Below, piece after piece: positions 28,223-39,154 of a stretch of DNA of 64,000 nt. The stretch's first letter is position 1. Every line of letters begins with the position of its first letter. Position numbers and translations under genes: made by a program. The notes below the pieces were generated by a model that saw only the letters and a program-made list of their open reading frames with translations, did no database searches and had not been told where the DNA came from. Origin of the DNA: Parietichytrium sp. I65-24A (Eukaryota; Sar; Bigyra; Thraustochytrida; Thraustochytriidae); the NCBI GenBank assembly GCA_012862575.1, contig BLSF01000008.1:124001-188000 (forward strand), written 5' to 3'.

Positions 28223-30728
28223 TCATGAGCGCCGCTGGGACTGGTATCGCTTGAGTGCAAGCTGCGACGCACTAAGTTGCGAGTCCTTCGGCCCAAACAC
28301 CGGAGACGGCGGAGCTACAGGAGGCATGTAGTGTGCCGCACATAGAGTACAAACACGCACAGGGTGCGCAGTTTCGAGAACGCTCAGGATCATGCGGTTG
28401 TTGCAGCACGAGTCACAGAAAATGCCGCCGCAAGAGCGGCAATGGTGCTTGCGAATGAATACAGAAAAACCTTGGTCGCAAATTCGGCAACTGATAGCCT
28501 CATTGTCCTTGATCCAGTCCGGCGCAACCTCAGGGCGAACATCAAAGCTCTTCTCGCGGCGGACACGCCCAGCATGCTCCTGGGTGGGCGGGACGGCTGC
28601 CGGGTCTCTTGCAATCGCTGACGAAGACCTTCTTCGGAACCGGTCTTCGGCGTGATCTGACTGCTTTCGAGACTCCATCGCAGCGCGAACGATAGGGTCT
28701 GGGGCGTCCTCAGAATTCCCGCGCAGCTTTTCGTCTGGTGCTCGGAGAAGAATGCAACTATCCGGCGGGGGAAGATTGTCGTGAGATTCTGTCGAGACAC
28801 TCGTTGTGCTGCTCTGTACGCTGATAATGCGCTGCGACATTCCGCGCGAATCATTGTCAGCAGTGTCGACGTCATCCTCCTCCTCCTCCTCTTCATCATC
28901 GCCGTCGTCCTCATCATCATCATCTTCGTCGTCGTCGTACTCGTCATCTTTGGCGAAATAGTACTTTTCAACAGAAGACGTAAATGTCGCGAATCTGGTC
29001 GCATGCGAATCTGTTTCACTTGTTTGAGTGCTCGACTGCGTAATGGATCCTTTTTGGTCGTCTGCACTGTCGCTGCCGCCTCCCCTCGCTAAAGACAGTG
29101 TTTTCTCCACCTGCAGGTCGAGCCAGCTCTTGGAACGTGGAACTGCGCGATCATCCCCACTCGAGCTGGACATGCTCGTTGTAAGTTCGTCTACACCGTT
29201 TAAAATGTCCCTGTAGAGCATTCCTCCGGGCACGTTCTCGAATCCCTTTTTCTCCAGCTCGCGGTAGTGGTGCATGTTCCTAAGGTACCTCGTCACTCTG
29301 AGTGGAAGTGGCAGCGATCTAGAGTCCACATCGTCGTCGCGCGCGACCAATGTAGGTGCCGAAGCCGCGATATTGGAACCTATAGTGAACATCTCACCAG
29401 AATCCTCTTCTCCAGCGTCGCTTCCATCTTCAAGAGAAAGCGGAGGCATCGGGGGAATTTCTTTCGGGTCGCAATTTGCCAAGTGGCCTGTGGAATTGCC
29501 GTCTCCCGCAAGCATAGGGATTGCTTCCACGGAAACCGGACCATCAAGCGGACTTGTGTAAATGGATCGCGGAATTGCAAGACCGTCGACTGCGCGTATC
29601 CAGGGATGCTCCAAAACCTGTTCTGCAGTGAATCGCACACTCGTATCGAGCACGAGTAATCTTGAGATAAGGTCCCTCGCCATAATGGACATCTTGCGCC
29701 AATCTCGTTCTGGAAACGTGTACCGAGCATTCACGATTCTTTCTTGCAGCTCGCTCTCTTTGAATGGTGGGTATCCGCAGAGAAGTATGTATAGGATGAC
29801 GCCTAAACTCCACATGTCTGCCTGAGTTGTACAGTACCCCCGAACGTATATTTCAGGAGGAGCAAATAACGGCGCAGCCATTGTCCGCCGAATAGGGGTG
29901 TTTGGGTAACGCATCTGTTCAGCAACGCCAAAGTCGCAAAGCTTTGCAACATTATCTTGTGTACACAATACTATTTGGTTTAAATGAACATGACACACAC
30001 ACACACAAAAGTCAGTGACACTCGCCTCTATTCGACTTTTCTCCCCAAACACACTCACCGTTATCTAGTTTGACATCCATGTGCACGACGTTCATTGCGT
30101 GCACCTGCTGCAGAGCGCTGGCAATATCCCGAATGTACCCCGCTGCGACCCGCTCAGAGTACTGAGTCTTGTCATTCCGCTCGACAATCTTTTCGAGCAT
30201 GGTTTTCTGCACAAACTCCAGCACATAAAGAGCAAAATTTTGCCCCATCTCGAAATCAATCAACTTGACGACGTTTTTGTGGTCGCATATCCCTTGAAGA
30301 CGTGCCTCTTCCCTACAGTCATGGCGCCTCACTGCATCGCTGAGTCCCTGGACCCGTATCCTCACAAATTTCACTGCAACAATCTCTCCGTTGCTCCTGC
30401 GCCGGCCACGACATACAACTGCCGTCACCCCGCACGCCATTGCTTCCAAGATTTCATACTCAGCAGCCAGCTGAGGGGCTTCTTTCAAAAACAGTGCGTC
30501 AATCCCTTCCGTTCCCTTTTGCTCGCCCCACTTCCGCGCATAGTCAGCTTGGGCATCATGGAAATCACTGAAGAGCTTGCGGCCTTGCAATGCCAGCACC
30601 GCCCGAGCAGACAGATTCTTCTGTGAAGCTTCTCGAGCACCATGTTTTTGTCGCTCCCTACGGCGTCTCCGAGCAACTTCGGGCGTAGCCGCCCAGTGTT
30701 CAATCCCTCCGCTGTGTTCGTTTCCCAT
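28223..30728 (-). CDS. Protein kinase with C-terminal FYVE domain and N-myristoylation consensus
   Basis: Exons are 30728-30059 and 29970-28223, with an 88-nt intron (donor GTGAGT, phase 1) inside the catalytic loop, giving 805 residues. The ATG at 30728 starts MGNEHSGG, matching the N-myristoylation consensus MGxxxS. The kinase domain (about 90-400) has GVTAVVCRG, VAVKFV (ATP lysine), HMDVKLDN (catalytic loop with HMD for HRD), DFGVAEQ, PPEIY for APE, and WSLGVILYILLCGYPPF, so it is CAMK-like. A long acidic, serine-rich linker contains about 30 Asp/Glu residues. A FYVE finger lies at ~695-770, with WIKDN, RKHHCRSCG and RVCTLC, and would bind PI3P. This suggests a kinase held at endosomes by lipid anchor and PI3P. 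Stop TGA. Confidence 0.88.
28862..28945 (-). repeat. Trinucleotide tract encoding Asp/Glu run
   Basis: CTC/ATC/GTC-type trinucleotides on the plus strand encode an uninterrupted acidic segment in the linker of the kinase-FYVE protein. Confidence 0.8.
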
Positions 30729-32053
30729 TCGTCTCCCTCTCGAGCTCGATCTCACAGATAGACGTGCGGGACCGTCTTCGGGCTCTAAAACCGTGAAAGA
30801 CTCTAGCGTCAATGCCTTCCTCCGCGCAGATTTGCCCCGTTTTGATATATATATCAATGTCAAAAATCTTTCTCCAAGGTCTCCCCGTTGTGTCTATGGC
30901 CAAGTCTCTTCTTATTTCTTTATCTTTTACGAAAACTCACACACCTCCGCGAGCTCGAAAGTTCTACCATCAAAATCCAAAATGTCAACAAGAACAACAA
31001 CGATAGCAAACAAGAACAACAATTCGTCAAAGTGTTCTGTCAGTACGCTCTCCGGCGCCCCTTCAAGCCGCGAGTTTGGGCACCAAGTGTGTCCGTGAGT
31101 TTCGTAAGTTTCGTGAGCGACGTGCACTGTCCAGCACAGCGCTGTCTGTCCCTTCTCCCTGTCCCCACAATTGAAAAAAGTGTCCGCGGACACCTGTCTT
31201 GTGAGGGGACTGCAGCGGCGTTTCTCTTCCTATTCTTCTTCGGAATTCTAATCGATATTTTCTTCCTCCTTTTTCCCTCAGTGCTCTCTGTTTGGTGTGG
31301 CACTGACGGGACTGTACGGTTTCGTTATGGTTTAGAGTAGAAGACCTGTACTGGGAATGGAAAAGAGAAATTGTGTGCAACGCAGAGGGTAGCAGCTGCT
31401 AGAGGCTCGTTAGGAGCAGGTGGGGTGGCTTACCACGTTTCTGGACGATACGGTAGAAGTGGCGACGTGAGGGTGGGGGTGCAAAGAGGGTGTTAATGGC
31501 GCGTGGATGGGTTTTACTGTAAGAGTGATTGGCTGACTGTCTACTGTCTAATGTAGAGCGTAGAAAAGACGGTAGGGACCACTGGTTGGACTAACTAACA
31601 GAGATGCATTCAACTCGTTCGACAATGTCGAAAGCAACGTCAATCTTTTTGGGTATCATTTCAATTTGATTGACATTGCATTGCATTCACTTTGGTTTCG
31701 ATCTGATCGGCTGTGAACGGCTTTGCCCTTTCGCCATTTCGCCCTTTCGCCATTTCCTCTTCGTGCTCTCTTTTGATCCTCTCGCTTCGCGCTGGGCTGA
31801 TTAATGGCGCTGGAATGTGGTGAGGTTCTGTTTATATTTGGGGTATCCGCTTAGGTCCCGAGAGATCGGTTTGATGGGCGCAACTGGCGATTGGTATGTC
31901 TTTGCTGGTGGTGTTGTCAAATTATTTGACTGTGAATACTGTGAAAACGAACTGATGGGAGGAGGACCTCGGAATTATTATTCTCAGTAGCTATATAAAC
32001 ACAAAACTTGGCAAGAACGCGAGTCGGGGATGTCGGGGATTCCAAATTTGCTG
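30729..32053. other. Intergenic region
   Basis: About 1.3 kb between the kinase-FYVE gene start and the ferlin gene end. It has an ATATAT run near 30845, repeated CGCCATTTCGCCCTTT words at about 31728-31758, and no convincing ORF. Confidence 0.55.
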
Positions 32054-35000
32054 TTAAAGTGTAAGCATCTCCAGCTCGCTTTGGTCCGGCTTTGGGTCCA
32101 CACGCTTCGTGTTGCCTGGGGTACGAGGTTGGCAGCAAGAGCAGCAGTTTCGCACAGGCTCGTCGTCGTACTCTTCGACAGGATTTGCATGGAGATCTTG
32201 GTACTGAGCCTCAATGTCGTATTCGATGCTCTGTTGTTCGCGACGAGCCCGAATGCGGTCACTGATGGCGCAGTAACAGCACGCGCCAAGAATTACCGCA
32301 ATAGATATTCCGAGTATAGCGTACCCGAAGGCGCCCATCGAGCTTATGAACGATATGAATCCGCTGACTTGAGGGAATAAAAAGATAGTGAGGACGATGA
32401 CAATCGTCACGATAAAGCAACAACAAAACCTGACGCAAAGTTCCGGACCGAGACATTCACGCAATAGATAGAACGGGTTCCACATGAGTGACCATTTGAT
32501 TCTGCCAACAGGCTTGGGAAGCTTTGGAAAGCGATTGGGTTCGTCACGACCCTTGCCATTGGACAGCGATGTCTCTGCGACGTCCTTACGAACAAGCTCA
32601 ATTGATACCCAAAGTTCGCCCATGTCGCGCTTTTGGCCATTCTCTATACTGTAAAGCTTAAGAGCTTTAGAATTGGGCGGAGATCGAGTGCTACTCAAGA
32701 AGTCGCCTGCCCAAGGAGCATAGGTGTCAATTAATTCGTGCGCCTCCTTCTTCTTCTCAGCGGCCTCGTTGTCGGCTGCCTGCTGTTCTTCGTTCTTCTT
32801 CTTTTTCTTCTTCTTCTTCGCTTTGGTCTTTGTGTTTGCAGACCCAGTCTTGTCACTTGGCCCTGCCTTCTCTCCTGGCTTGGCCTTTGCCGCGAACTCT
32901 GTGTCGTCGGCATCGGCATTAGTCTTCGGAATGCCAGAATACGCATCCACACTTATACTTATCTCGCTCAATGTGCGAGGATTTCGAGAAGCCTGCCCAC
33001 TGCCGTTTTGCTCCCCACTCGAAGGCTGCACATGAGTCTCGGTTGTGGACATGGGACTTTGTTCTTGAACGCGCCTGTGAGGAAGACCAAAGTGTTTGCC
33101 CGAGTCAGAGAAGACCTGGTAGGTCTCTTCGTTGCGAAGAAACGCAGCTTTGAGGTGACTGTCGAGGTCCAGGATCGTTTCCGCAATGCAGTCGCTCCAC
33201 TTGGCCACATCTTTGTCCCAAATCTGCAAGGTCAAGCGAGACTTGAGCTTGGCCAGTGGAAGCTTGATATCTTTGAATTTCAGGCGGTAGTTCCACGAAC
33301 CCTGGCCTTTCTTGCAGCGCCAGTGAGTATCCGTATACTTCCACTTCTTTTCACTCCAGCCGTTGAAATTGGCCCGGACATACAAGTCGTTCTGCTTTGT
33401 AAACATGTCAAAACTTGGCACGTTGTCAGATTTCCATACAATCACGCGCATTTCGAAGACGGCGTCTTCAGGTGGCGAGATGTCCACTGGAGGATACCTT
33501 AGAGCTGTCGGCTGCTCCATCATGTCAAGCCACATCTCTAGCTTCCCTTGCTCGAGCTGCGAAGTCGGATTCCACAACGAACGAAGTTCTGCTGGCTTGC
33601 GCCAATAGGTTGGAACTTGGTCTATCGATGCGTCCAGAGTATCATCTGTGAGATTTGCAAGGGTTCGCTCTTCGTCCGTCATCTGCTCTCGCGATCTCTC
33701 CTCCGCAGAACCCTCCAAGCAAAGCTCCTGCCAGCGATCCGACAGCCAACGGTCTTCGAGGTCGATCACCGTCTCGCCGATGAGGTCGTCGCTCGAAAAA
33801 GAGTCATAGTCCATCGCACGAATCACTAACGAGGATGTCCCGGGAAGCTGGGCAGTGAGCTCGAAAGACCTGTAAAATCCAGGGTTCACAGAATTGGGAA
33901 TATAGCGCTTTCTGTCGCTCAACTTTTGCTGACCCAGCTTGAGAACCAGGTAGGGATCGCTTTTTCCTCCGCAAACGTCCATGGGAGTAAAGTTAAATCC
34001 TTTGAGAGCGTATATGCGGACTTCCACTTGGCGAGGAATCATTAATTTTTCAAGCATAGACTGGCTAAAGATACCTGTTTCCGCAGTGACTGGCTGCTCT
34101 TCAATTCCCTCTTCGATGATGACACGCATCACTGCTTTCAATGCTCCAACTTGGCGAAGGTTTGGCTTCAGTTTCCGTCCAAGAAAAGACTTGCGAATGG
34201 AAGAGCCGCGAAATACTGGATATCTTGTGAAAGGACCGTTGCCAACTACCTGTTCCAATTCCGTTGAAAGTGTTTCTCTTCCCTCCATGAATTTCGGGAG
34301 GGGAAGTGGATCATGGCGAGGCCACTCTGTGAATTCCTCGATTGACTCCTCTTCAGATTCCTCCTCCTCTTCTTCTTCTTCTTCCAGGTCGCGCTCTTCG
34401 TCACTGATATCGGTCACATATGTTTCAAGAATAGTTGGAGCCTCATCGTCGCCAATGCCGAAACCAGGACCGCCAAAACTAGAGGGCCCGGGAGACGGCA
34501 GCCAATCACCAGGATCTTCCGGTGTCTTTGGCGTGGAGACATTAGGATTCACCGTCACCGAAGAAGTTCGAGCCTTTGGCTCCTGGTCTGCCGGCGGCTG
34601 ATAGAGGGGAGAATTCGGGACTGTTGAATGCCAAAATGTTAACAACGTTGTACATACAAAGGCTGCAAAGTTGAGACCGATGGGCAAAAAGTGGAAACTT
34701 ACCGTGTCTCTGGAAATCAATCGTGCTAGTTGCTACCGTTGGAGCATCAAGCCCACCGAACCTGGAGTCCTTTACTGTGACATGCAATCGCGGCAAAAAG
34801 CACAGATCCTCCGGAAGATCGAAAGGGATCTCGATCAACTCACCAAAGTTCGGATTGGACCCCTTTCCTCGCTTGGTGCTCTTCACGTTCCTCGTTTTGC
34901 TAGCGTCCCCTAAATGGAATTCCACTCTAGGATTTGAGATTGGCACTCCACGATAAGATCGCAGAGACCGCAGGCCAAGCACAACTATTTGCAACTTGGC

Positions 35001-38000
35001 TTTGAAGGGACAGATCGGCTCGATCGATCGCAGCGGAGGAAAAGATTGCTCAGCTGGAATTATGTCCACGGATACGAGCACCTTTCCCTTCCCGCAATCG
35101 CCTGGCACGACCTGGAAAATGGACGCCCATTCAGGCTGGCCGCGAGAGTTGTAATCTCTGCCGTCCTTTGACAGAGACAAACGAGCAGTCCCCAGGTAAT
35201 CATCCGAGTCAAACTTGTCGTAGTCGTAAATATCGAGAATTACTTGGCTCGAAAAAAGCGGCGGTGGAAGAAGTACATCCTTGAATTCCAAGGTGTGATA
35301 CCACATGGGATCGCACGTCTTCAGCTTCTTCGGCACCTTCATCTTTTGCCCGCCGCACTTTACAATAGCATATGGGTCGCATAACCCGGTTGCATCTGCG
35401 GCGGGGAGATCGGCACCTTGGTAGAGATGAACCCGGACATTGTACCGCTGCCTCGTGCTGGCGCCCTCCAAAGCCAATGCGTTCCAGCTGGACTGCGTTG
35501 CATCAGCCTGCTCCTGGGATCCGAACCCGATCGCGACTTGTACATTGCCAGCAAAATCTTCGTCGTCGAGGTTATTATTTGCTTTGTCTTCTTGCAACGC
35601 GATCCACTCAATGTCGCGCACAAATCTTCGGAGGAGAAGCTCACCGGGCTTTAGGCGAACAAAGGATATTGACTCCTTGTCATCGTCTTCGAGATACAAA
35701 AAGATGTCCGGCACTTGCGAGTCATCGAGGAAGGTCAAGATCCAGTTTTTGATCAACTTTTTCTGTCGGCGCATGCGCTCGATGGTATCAGGGTTGGGGG
35801 AGTCCTCGGGACTGGACACTCGCTGCACAGAGGCTCTTGGCATACTCTGCTCCAAAAGTCGAAGCTCGCTCGAGATTTGGTCGAACCGTGCGACCATGGC
35901 CTTCATTTCAGCACTGTCCCATTTCTCTAGAAGCTCACTGGGAAGCGTGAGCTGTACCTCCAGAGCCTCGCCCCAGCTCACAAGTCCACCGCTTGGCCGC
36001 TTCACAGAGGAGCGTAGCACATGTGGCCCAATGGCGACCGCAAGAGCAACTTCGGATTTGCTCTTTATACCGATGGCGTTCTGCATCTTTGGAATCTCAC
36101 TTCCAGAAATGGCCCAGAGTCGCAAGACATACGTGGACTCCCTCGGGAGGGCGGCTCTGCGAATAGATCGCATAGCCACTTTGTGCGCAATCTCAGTATG
36201 AGAAGTGTCGTCCTTCTCTACTGCGTAATCTTGCAAGCCGATAAGTATACGACCGCGATAAGCCGAAGCAAAAGACGGGTTGGCGTTCATCTGGTGGCTG
36301 TCTTTGTTTGTGAAGAACCCGCCTTTTCCTGGTGCGCCATAGAGGTTGTACCAACGCGGGCGAATACGCTCGCGTGGTGCATGGACAACGTCTTGGTAGT
36401 TGAGAAGCAGAGTGCTCACCAAATCGTTTTGCGAACTCTTGTCGTAGTCGAATAGCGAGAGTTTGACACCTTTGGCAATGCGATGATTGAATGTTGGCAG
36501 CCAGAATTCTTCGTTGAAAACCACCTTGAGCGACTCCGTGCTTCCACGAAGTCGAGTTTTGGTGATTATCCGACTCGAAATCTCGTTGTTGGAGTCAAAC
36601 TTGACCTTGAGAAAGGCGTCGATACCAGATGTTCCAGTCAAACGATTTGAGTCAAGCGCGGGAAGGTCTTCCGCTTGGTACAATTTCAAACGGAGGAAGT
36701 GGAGAGATTGCTGTATGTTTGGCGGAAGAAGAACCTCGCCAATGTCATCCGACTCTCCGGTGACCCCATCCTTTGCCTCCCCTTCTGCTCCGCCGGTCCC
36801 GTTGTTTGAGTCATCGCGATCACCATCTGCGCTTTCGTTGTCATCGTCCGGGATAACGGCGGTGTCTCCCGGCCCGAGCACGGAGATGGAAACGCGGGCA
36901 TAACCCTGGATCCCCGTGTCTTTGACGTTCTTCTCGTCGACAAGGCCGATCCACTGTCGCTTGTGTTCTTGATAGTAGGTGTCCAAAAGATCAAAGGTAA
37001 AAGAGCCAATAAGGTCGTTCCTGGTGATAAGGTCCGCATCAAACACCGCAAAACGTACGGTGGTCGCCTCCAGGCTCTCCTGATCCATATCCTTAATGTC
37101 CAGAAATAGCTGCTCATCGAAAACGCACGATCGCACGCCCTTCTTAATCGAAGATGTCCGCTTCACTGGTTTCCGCATGGGCGTCTCCACCGAGACCACG
37201 CAAACCGGGTCCGATGTTCCCTGCAGGTCCTCCGCCTTGAGCTCACGCACCTCAATGATGTGAAACACCACCCTCCATGTCCCGCTCTTCACCGGCTTCT
37301 TCTTGGCCGCCTCGAGCTTCTCCTGTATCCTCCGCTCCTCCTCCTCCTTCCGCGCCCGCCTCGCGTCCTCTTCCTCCTTGTCCAAGGCCTCCTCTTCCTC
37401 CGCCTCTTTCGCACTAGCATTCGCGTTTATATTCGCGCTTGAGCTTGAATTACTGTTCACATTCGCTTCCACGCCTGGGTCCAGCGGGTCCTCGTCCCAG
37501 TCGTCATCCCAGTCATCATCCCAGGCGGCAGACTGCTGGCCCAGGTCTTCGGTCTCCGGAAGAACATCTAGGGCCTCGCCACGGGCCTTCTTAGTGACCC
37601 CAAGGCGCGACATGATGGCGAGGCGCGATTTCCCGGACACTTTGGCCCTGCGTTCCCAGCCGACAGTGACTCTAAGCCTCGCGCCGGAGTCCATCTCAAG
37701 CCATATCTGTCGCGTGCATCGCGCCGGGTCCTGCGCGAACTGCGCGCGCAGCTCGCGCACCGTGTTGAGCGCGACTTGGGCGCGTCCGAGGTTACGGGAC
37801 CCACGCACCACCGCGAACTCCACGGCAGTCAATGGGTTCCGCGCAGCCACGAACTTGACGCGCTCATCCCACGACGCCCGCCCGCGCGCAGGTCCGTCCC
37901 GATCCCCGTCAGCCGCGGACCCTTCCGCTGCCACCGCACGCGGAGAGAGGTGGATGGCGCGCGCCTCTGTGCGGAACTCTTGTCCGGAGAACCGCACCAC

Positions 38001-38084
38001 CACGCTGCAGGAACCGCCCGCGGAACCCGACCCAGGTTGCAGCTTCTCCGCGTCCAGCACGCACACTGCCAGCGTGTTGGCCAT
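32054..38084 (-). CDS. Ferlin-family multi-C2 membrane protein
   Basis: A tail-anchored calcium/phospholipid-binding protein implicated in membrane fusion and repair. Exons are 38084-34703 and 34620-32054, with an 82-nt intron (phase 1), giving 1982 residues; the family is usually 1700-2100. About seven C2 domains can be seen, starting near residues 1, 272, 461, 880, 1025, 1325 and 1515. Examples are VFHIIEVRELKAEDLQGTSD, VHLYQGADLPAADATGLCDP and FNFTPMDVCGGKSDPYLVL. The ferlin-typical RPRWYNLYGAPGKG lies near 580. A long acidic/Lys coiled segment lies at ~190-270, and low-complexity Lys/Glu blocks near 1750. The C-terminus has two hydrophobic stretches (about 1858-1925) rather than the usual one, then a cysteine- and Asp-rich tail. 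Confidence 0.92.
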
Positions 38085-38125
38085 CGCGAAGGCTCTTTAC
38101 GAAGCACGTTCTCTCTCGCGTTCGA

Positions 38126-38211
38126 AATCACAGAATCACAGAATCGCAGAATCGCAGAATCCCAACCTAGGTCTTGTTGTTGTTGTTGTTGTTCTTCTTC
38201 TTCTTCTTCTC
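38126..38211. repeat. CACAGAAT repeat followed by (TTG)n(TTC)n
   Basis: Four to five copies of an 8-mer (variants CACAGAAT and CGCAGAAT), then about five TTG and six TTC units. All lie within 130 bp upstream of the ferlin start codon. Confidence 0.8.
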
Positions 38212-38370
38212 TCTGTCCTTGTCTCTCTCTACTTGCGCTGCTCGTTGCTACGCGCCCACCGCGCTCTGCACTAAGACACTGCCAATGACGAACAACACGG
38301 AAAGAACACGCCTCTGACAGGCGTTCCGATGATTGATTGCACTCCGCGGTCGCGTGAACGATCGACTCAA

Positions 38371-38465
38371 GTTGGCAATTTCACAATTGGCAATTTCACA
38401 ATTGACAATTTGACAACTTGACAATTTCACAATTGACAATTTGACAATTTGACAATTTGACAACC
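38371..38465. repeat. TTGACAATT tandem repeat
   Basis: About ten degenerate copies of TTGACAATT/TTCACAATT in head-to-tail order. They lie about 290-380 bp upstream of the ferlin ATG. Confidence 0.85.
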
Positions 38466-39154
38466 TGAAGAATTGATAAATTGCTGAATTGCTTTGCGAC
38501 CGGAGAGAGTGTGAGCGAGCGTGATCTATGTGTGAGGGCGCGGCGAGGACTGTGGGAGCGCAACGGCCGTATGTATACTCCTACTGTAACTACTATTGGT
38601 AGGATAGACGGGCTATTCTAGTACCCTAGTACCCGAGGACTCGCCCTGGGCCCGCTCTGTTGGCCAGAATGTATGTGAAAGGAAAAGTGTGTGGGCGGCT
38701 GAGTGCTACGGTTGAGGCTGGCAGCGACTAGGAGTGGGGGAAAATATCTTCCCCCGCAAAGAGGACTATTCGTTCGGTATATCGGTACTATGGTGTAGAT
38801 GAGTGGGTAATAGATCGCTTAATACAAAGGGTTCCGCAAAGGTGCTGGGTGTTGGGTGGTGAAATGATGGAAGTGGAGCCACGATGCGGACGGAGGTCAC
38901 GAGTGCAGCGCAAACAAACCCTTTTGGAAGGTAGGGTGACACTGAAATACTGAAATGATGAAATCATGGTCACGTTCGCACAGAATTGCAACTTTGCAAT
39001 GCACAGCCAACAAAAGTGCTTTTAGGGGATCAAATTCTTACATCTTGGTGGACAAAATTCTCTGATTGACAGAAATTGACAGTGAGAACAAAATTTATAA
39101 AAGTTGAAGTTTACTGCTAGAAAAAAATAACGTAAAATTGAGAACGCGCAGGGC

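Larger units (their letters stand above)
38085..39154. other. Intergenic region with several tandem repeats
   Basis: Promoter side of the ferlin gene and 3' side of the ABCC gene. It holds CACAGAAT repeats (38126-38160), a TTG/TTC run (38173-38211), the TTGACAATT repeat (38371-38465), and TAGTACCCTAGTACCC at 38619-38633. No supported gene. Confidence 0.6.

Noticed and set aside
38371-38465. CRISPR-like array (also considered for 55950-56030)
   Set aside because: The repeats are 7-9 bp, contiguous and without spacers, in a eukaryotic genome.
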